Of a DNA stretch of 64,000 nucleotides, positions 61,253-64,000 are shown one piece after another. The DNA is taken from positions 15,321,501 to 15,385,500 of the forward strand of contig CM072339.1 of assembly GCA_036874045.1 (NCBI GenBank). Direction: 5' to 3'. The first letter of the stretch is position 1. Each line of letters starts with the position of its first letter. Below the pieces are notes generated by a model. The model worked only from the letters and a program-made list of their open reading frames with translations, did no database searches and was not told the DNA's origin. This DNA is from Cymodocea nodosa. Taxonomy: Eukaryota > Streptophyta > Magnoliopsida > Alismatales > Cymodoceaceae. Made by a program: the position numbers and the translations under genes.

Positions 61253-61937
61253 ATGGCTTCATCTGGTCGTTTCTCTTCCCTCTCTCTACAAGAGCAAGAA
61301 CAAAGGATTCACAAAATGGAACAAGATCTCCAGACAGGTATGGAAGATCTTTCTCCTGAACAAGTTCAACAAATTATTTCTACCGGGGAAGAGGTTATTG
61401 ATATTGAGTCAGTATATGGCATTTCAGAAATAGTTACTTAGTTATTATGTTTGGAGAAATAGTTGTATGTTCTTCATAAATTTTGTCCTATTACCACTAG
61501 TGGTAAAAGTAGAAAATAGTTGAAAACCAAGAAGCCTTCCTCGAGAAAATACATCAAAACTTCTACTGGTCATAAGAAACTGAAGACCACTTCTACCCAT
61601 GCTTCACAAAGCAGTAAAACAGATTGTGTTGATTCTAGGGTTTCTAAGGATTCTTTTTCGGATGATGAAGACATATTTACTGCCAAAGTAAACTCCTTAG
61701 AACCTCAATTTAAATCTGTTTATGAGGCTTATGTTAGCCAATTTTTGAATGCTTCTAAGGATACTAGGGCATCTAAAAAATGAACACTACATATGGCCCT
61801 ACATTTACAAGATACTCTAGTTAGGAGGAGAACTCAAGCATTATTGCATAAACTCAGTGGCTCATTTAGAACAACTTCTGAGAGAGAGGGATAACTTAAT
61901 TCAAGAATTGTTACAGAAAAAGTCAACTACACCTTAA
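61253..61937 (+). pseudogene. Cop-3 extra (post-pol) ORF, short
   Basis: ATG 61253 (MASSGRFSSLSLQEQEQ), in one frame with stops near 61439, 61469 and 61518, through a Lys/Ser/Thr-rich stretch (61520-61783). After a frameshift near 61830 a leucine-zipper-like tail HLEQLLRERDNLIQELLQ ends at TAA 61935-61937. About 228 codons, much shorter than the 850 of Cop-2, and without the hydrophobic or transposon-protein-like parts. It sits where Cop-1 and Cop-2 have their extra ORF; no clear similarity to them. Function unknown. Confidence 0.6.
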
Positions 61938-62117
61938 TTTGTTTTTTTTTTTTTTTCTTTGATGTAATTTTCATTTTTTATATATCCCTATTGTTCTTAC
62001 TCTTGAATCAATAAAATTACATTTTATTTATCTCCGAGTATTCTTCATTTAATTGTCTCCACTTTTTAATTTTGACAAAGAAGGAGAATATATCTGTTTA
62101 CAGTTTTGTTATCATCG

Positions 62118-62130
62118 AAAAGGGGGAGAT
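62118..62130 (+). promoter_or_regulatory. Cop-3 polypurine tract
   Basis: AAAAGGGGGAGAT directly before TGTTAGTTC, the same tract as in Cop-2. Confidence 0.88.
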
Positions 62131-63865
62131 TGTTAGTTCATTTATTTTATCAGTTAATTTTGATGATGAAAAACATGTGGTTTAATTATTTGTGCCATAT
62201 GTTAGATGTCTTTTTACTCAAATGAATTTTGGCTAACTGCTTTGTTCTCAAAATCTTTTAAATTAGATTTCGATAGGTTATTTTGTCTACAGTGTATTGA
62301 TCAGAGAGTTATTTTATAAGTCACCGAACAAAACAGGACAAATCGGATGGTTATGTCTCTCTCTCCTAGCTTTTCAGACGGTTATATCAGTAACTATCCG
62401 AAAAGTATTTATCTTCGGTGAGTTAAGTCTTTTTATGTCCGAATATGATTTTTTATGGTAAGTCTCTGAAATCCCTTTGGTTTCAGATAGTTAAGGTTTT
62501 TATTTTGAAGAGTTAGCTGTTTCTCTATTTTAATATATTTTCAGTTACTTTCTTCTGAAGGACATGTGTCAATCTCTCATCGCCTGACTTAAGTGACTTT
62601 TTGGAAGGTTACGATGTAACTATCTGAAAATTCTTAAGAATCGGAGAGTTATCTTTAGTAAGTATCCAAAAACTGTTTTAAGCTTTGGATGGTTGAGTTT
62701 TCTATTATTTTCTAACTTAATTGACTTTTCGGAAGGTTACCTATGTAACTATCCGAAATGACTTAAGGATCGGAGAGTTATCTTTATAAGTATCTGAAAC
62801 ATGTCCACTCTATCGGATAGTTTATTTTTTAATATTTTATAACACGATTTTTGAAGGACACGTGTTTCATTTTTAATACATGATTTAAGTGGTCTTTCGG
62901 TATGTTAGTTCTATCTATCTGAAATGATTTTGAGTTTCGGCAGGTTATCTGTTTAAGTATTCAATTTTCTGAAAGCCTCTGAAGATTTTATTTTTACAGA
63001 AACTACAAATATTATTAATTGACTAATCTTTGTGGTAAGATATCTTTTGATTGCAGATCTCAACTTTATTATGATTGAAGGTTACCGGAAATGAATTCCT
63101 GCATAAGGCATCTGACCATTTCAAAATTCTTTCCACTTATGCAAATCTCAAAGGAAAAATAAAAAGGATTTTTGTAGAAAATTGTAAGAGACACAAAATT
63201 TTTCAACACTCTAAAGGAGAAATTGTCTGTTCAATAATTTTACAAACACCTTGAAGATTCATCTGCAACAAAGTCCAAAAGATCATCAGCTGGAGATCAA
63301 TCAAGAAATCTCCTCAAAGCTTCTGTGTCAACTCTTCATAGGAGTTGATCTAGTGTTGTGTCATTTTCATTTTGAGTTAGTGACTCCTAATTTTAAATTG
63401 TATTCTCGTTTACTTGAAAACCTTAACTCACAAGGGTGTTGTGAGTATACCTTCACAAGGTCGGGGCTTTGGTGAAGAGGGTGAAGTGTGGTACTTCACT
63501 TGTTCAAGATTGGGGTCTTGAGTACACAAAGTTGGTACTTTGTGTGAGGTTTTTGTTTAGCCTTTAAAAACATCTGTAAGGTTGTTGCTTAACCTACAAA
63601 AGCAGCTTGTTTAAGGTTTGTGGTTAGCCTTAAAAGCACTTAGTAGAATTCTCGAGGTTGTGGCCTTGAGGAGTGGACTACCCAGTTTGGGGAACCACTA
63701 TAAATCTCTTTGTGTTCTTTACTTTCTGCATTGCTAGTTTAATTCCAAAATCAATTAATCAAGGTTTATTAATGTCAACAGTTTCTAAAGTTTTTAAAAG
63801 TAAAAAAAATTTTATTAAGACGCTATTCACCCCTCCCCCCTTTAGTGTGACATTCGATCCTTTCA
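62131..63865 (+). repeat. Cop-3 3' LTR, full length
   Basis: 1,735 bp. Contains an array of CGGA-type hairpins (for example 62370-62404, 62600-62629 and 62727-62757). Aligns to the 5' LTR on both sides of a 638-bp difference. Ends CGATCCTTTCA. Confidence 0.93.
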
Positions 63866-64000
63866 CAACTCTCATCCATTGGATCAAAATCCAAGAGTAT
63901 TAAGACATTGAAGGGGCTTATAAAAGAAGTTGATGTCCAAGATTGCGCCCCCCTCATCTCTCTCATTTTTCACAATTCATCCATCGCAAGGGGCACCAAC
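63866..64000 (+). repeat. Gyp-A 3' LTR, right piece, runs off the window
   Basis: CAACTCTCATCCATTGGATC onward matches 27356 onward of the 5' LTR, including the TATA-like box and the stretch ending CAAGGGGCACCAAC. The LTR should continue for over 1.2 kb beyond the window. Confidence 0.92.

Larger units (their letters stand above)
52123..63865 (+). mobile_element. Cop-3: complete Ty1/copia (Sirevirus-like) element nested in Gyp-A 3' LTR
   Basis: 11,743 bp including an internal solo LTR. LTRs 52123-53219 and 62131-63865; exact duplication CAACT (52118-52122 and 63866-63870), and the empty site is visible in the Gyp-A 5' LTR near 27360. Order: primer site, gag, protease, integrase, RT, RNase H, spacer, extra ORF, polypurine tract. 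Pol is the best preserved of the three copia elements, suggesting it is the youngest. Confidence 0.94.
27079..64000 (+). mobile_element. Gyp-A: Ty3/gypsy (Athila/Tat-like) element with Gag downstream of integrase; 3' end outside window
   Basis: 5' LTR 27079-28749, tRNA-Asp-type primer site, zinc-knuckle/protease ORF (28859-29174 joined to 44132-45279), RT-RNase H (45280-47118), integrase (to 48451), Gag (48660-50032), non-coding region, polypurine tract, then 3' LTR (51837-52122, resuming at 63866). Gyp-B (29175-44126) and Cop-3 (52123-63865) are nested in it. Without insertions and the unseen LTR end it is about 10 kb internal plus LTRs. It is the host into which most of the right half of the window inserted, so it is the oldest of these three. 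Confidence 0.92.

Overview
The window is plant nuclear DNA made entirely of transposable elements; I found no host gene, tRNA, rRNA or CRISPR array. Evidence for a plant: Ty1/copia elements with an initiator-Met-type primer site, Sirevirus-like size (11.7-12.4 kb) and an extra ORF after pol; Ty3/gypsy elements with the tRNA-Asp-type primer site and Gag signature of the Athila/Tat group; and a Tourist/Harbinger-type element with a TTA duplication. The sequence is AT-rich and repeat-dense, as in a large angiosperm genome. I cannot name the species.

Layout (names are mine). Cop-1 is a minus-strand copia element from before position 1 to 24546. Its 5' LTR is 23037-24546; its 3' LTR lies outside the window. 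A gypsy-type solo LTR (3604-5698) sits in its pol, and a complete plus-strand copia element, Cop-2 (9676-22124), sits in its gag. Positions 24547-27078 are older flank: a short gypsy-LTR-like piece and a Cop-1-family LTR fragment that was hit by a copia-type solo LTR (24970-26403). Gyp-A (plus strand) begins at 27079 and runs past the window end. It carries Gyp-B (29175-44126, plus strand) in its first ORF, and Cop-3 (52123-63865, plus strand) in its 3' LTR. Gyp-B carries a 1,015-bp Harbinger-like element (42514-43528) in its 3' LTR. Cop-3 carries another solo LTR (56106-57642) in its integrase. Almost every junction has TG...CA ends and an exact target duplication, so the nesting order can be read directly.

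The coding content is retroelement gag, protease, integrase, reverse transcriptase and RNase H, plus an extra post-pol ORF in each copia element. All are decayed, mostly by single stop codons at places where relatives have Gln, Arg or Trp, the pattern left by cytosine deamination, with a few frameshifts.

Most unusual points: (1) in both gypsy elements the capsid/nucleocapsid (Gag) gene lies downstream of integrase instead of upstream of protease; (2) arrays of short hairpins of the type CGGANAGTTA...TAACTNTCCG occur in copia LTRs, in copia pol/extra-ORF spacers and in the leader of the gypsy element Gyp-B; (3) a 57-bp block matching at 50 positions is shared by the non-coding 3' regions of copia Cop-2 and gypsy Gyp-B.
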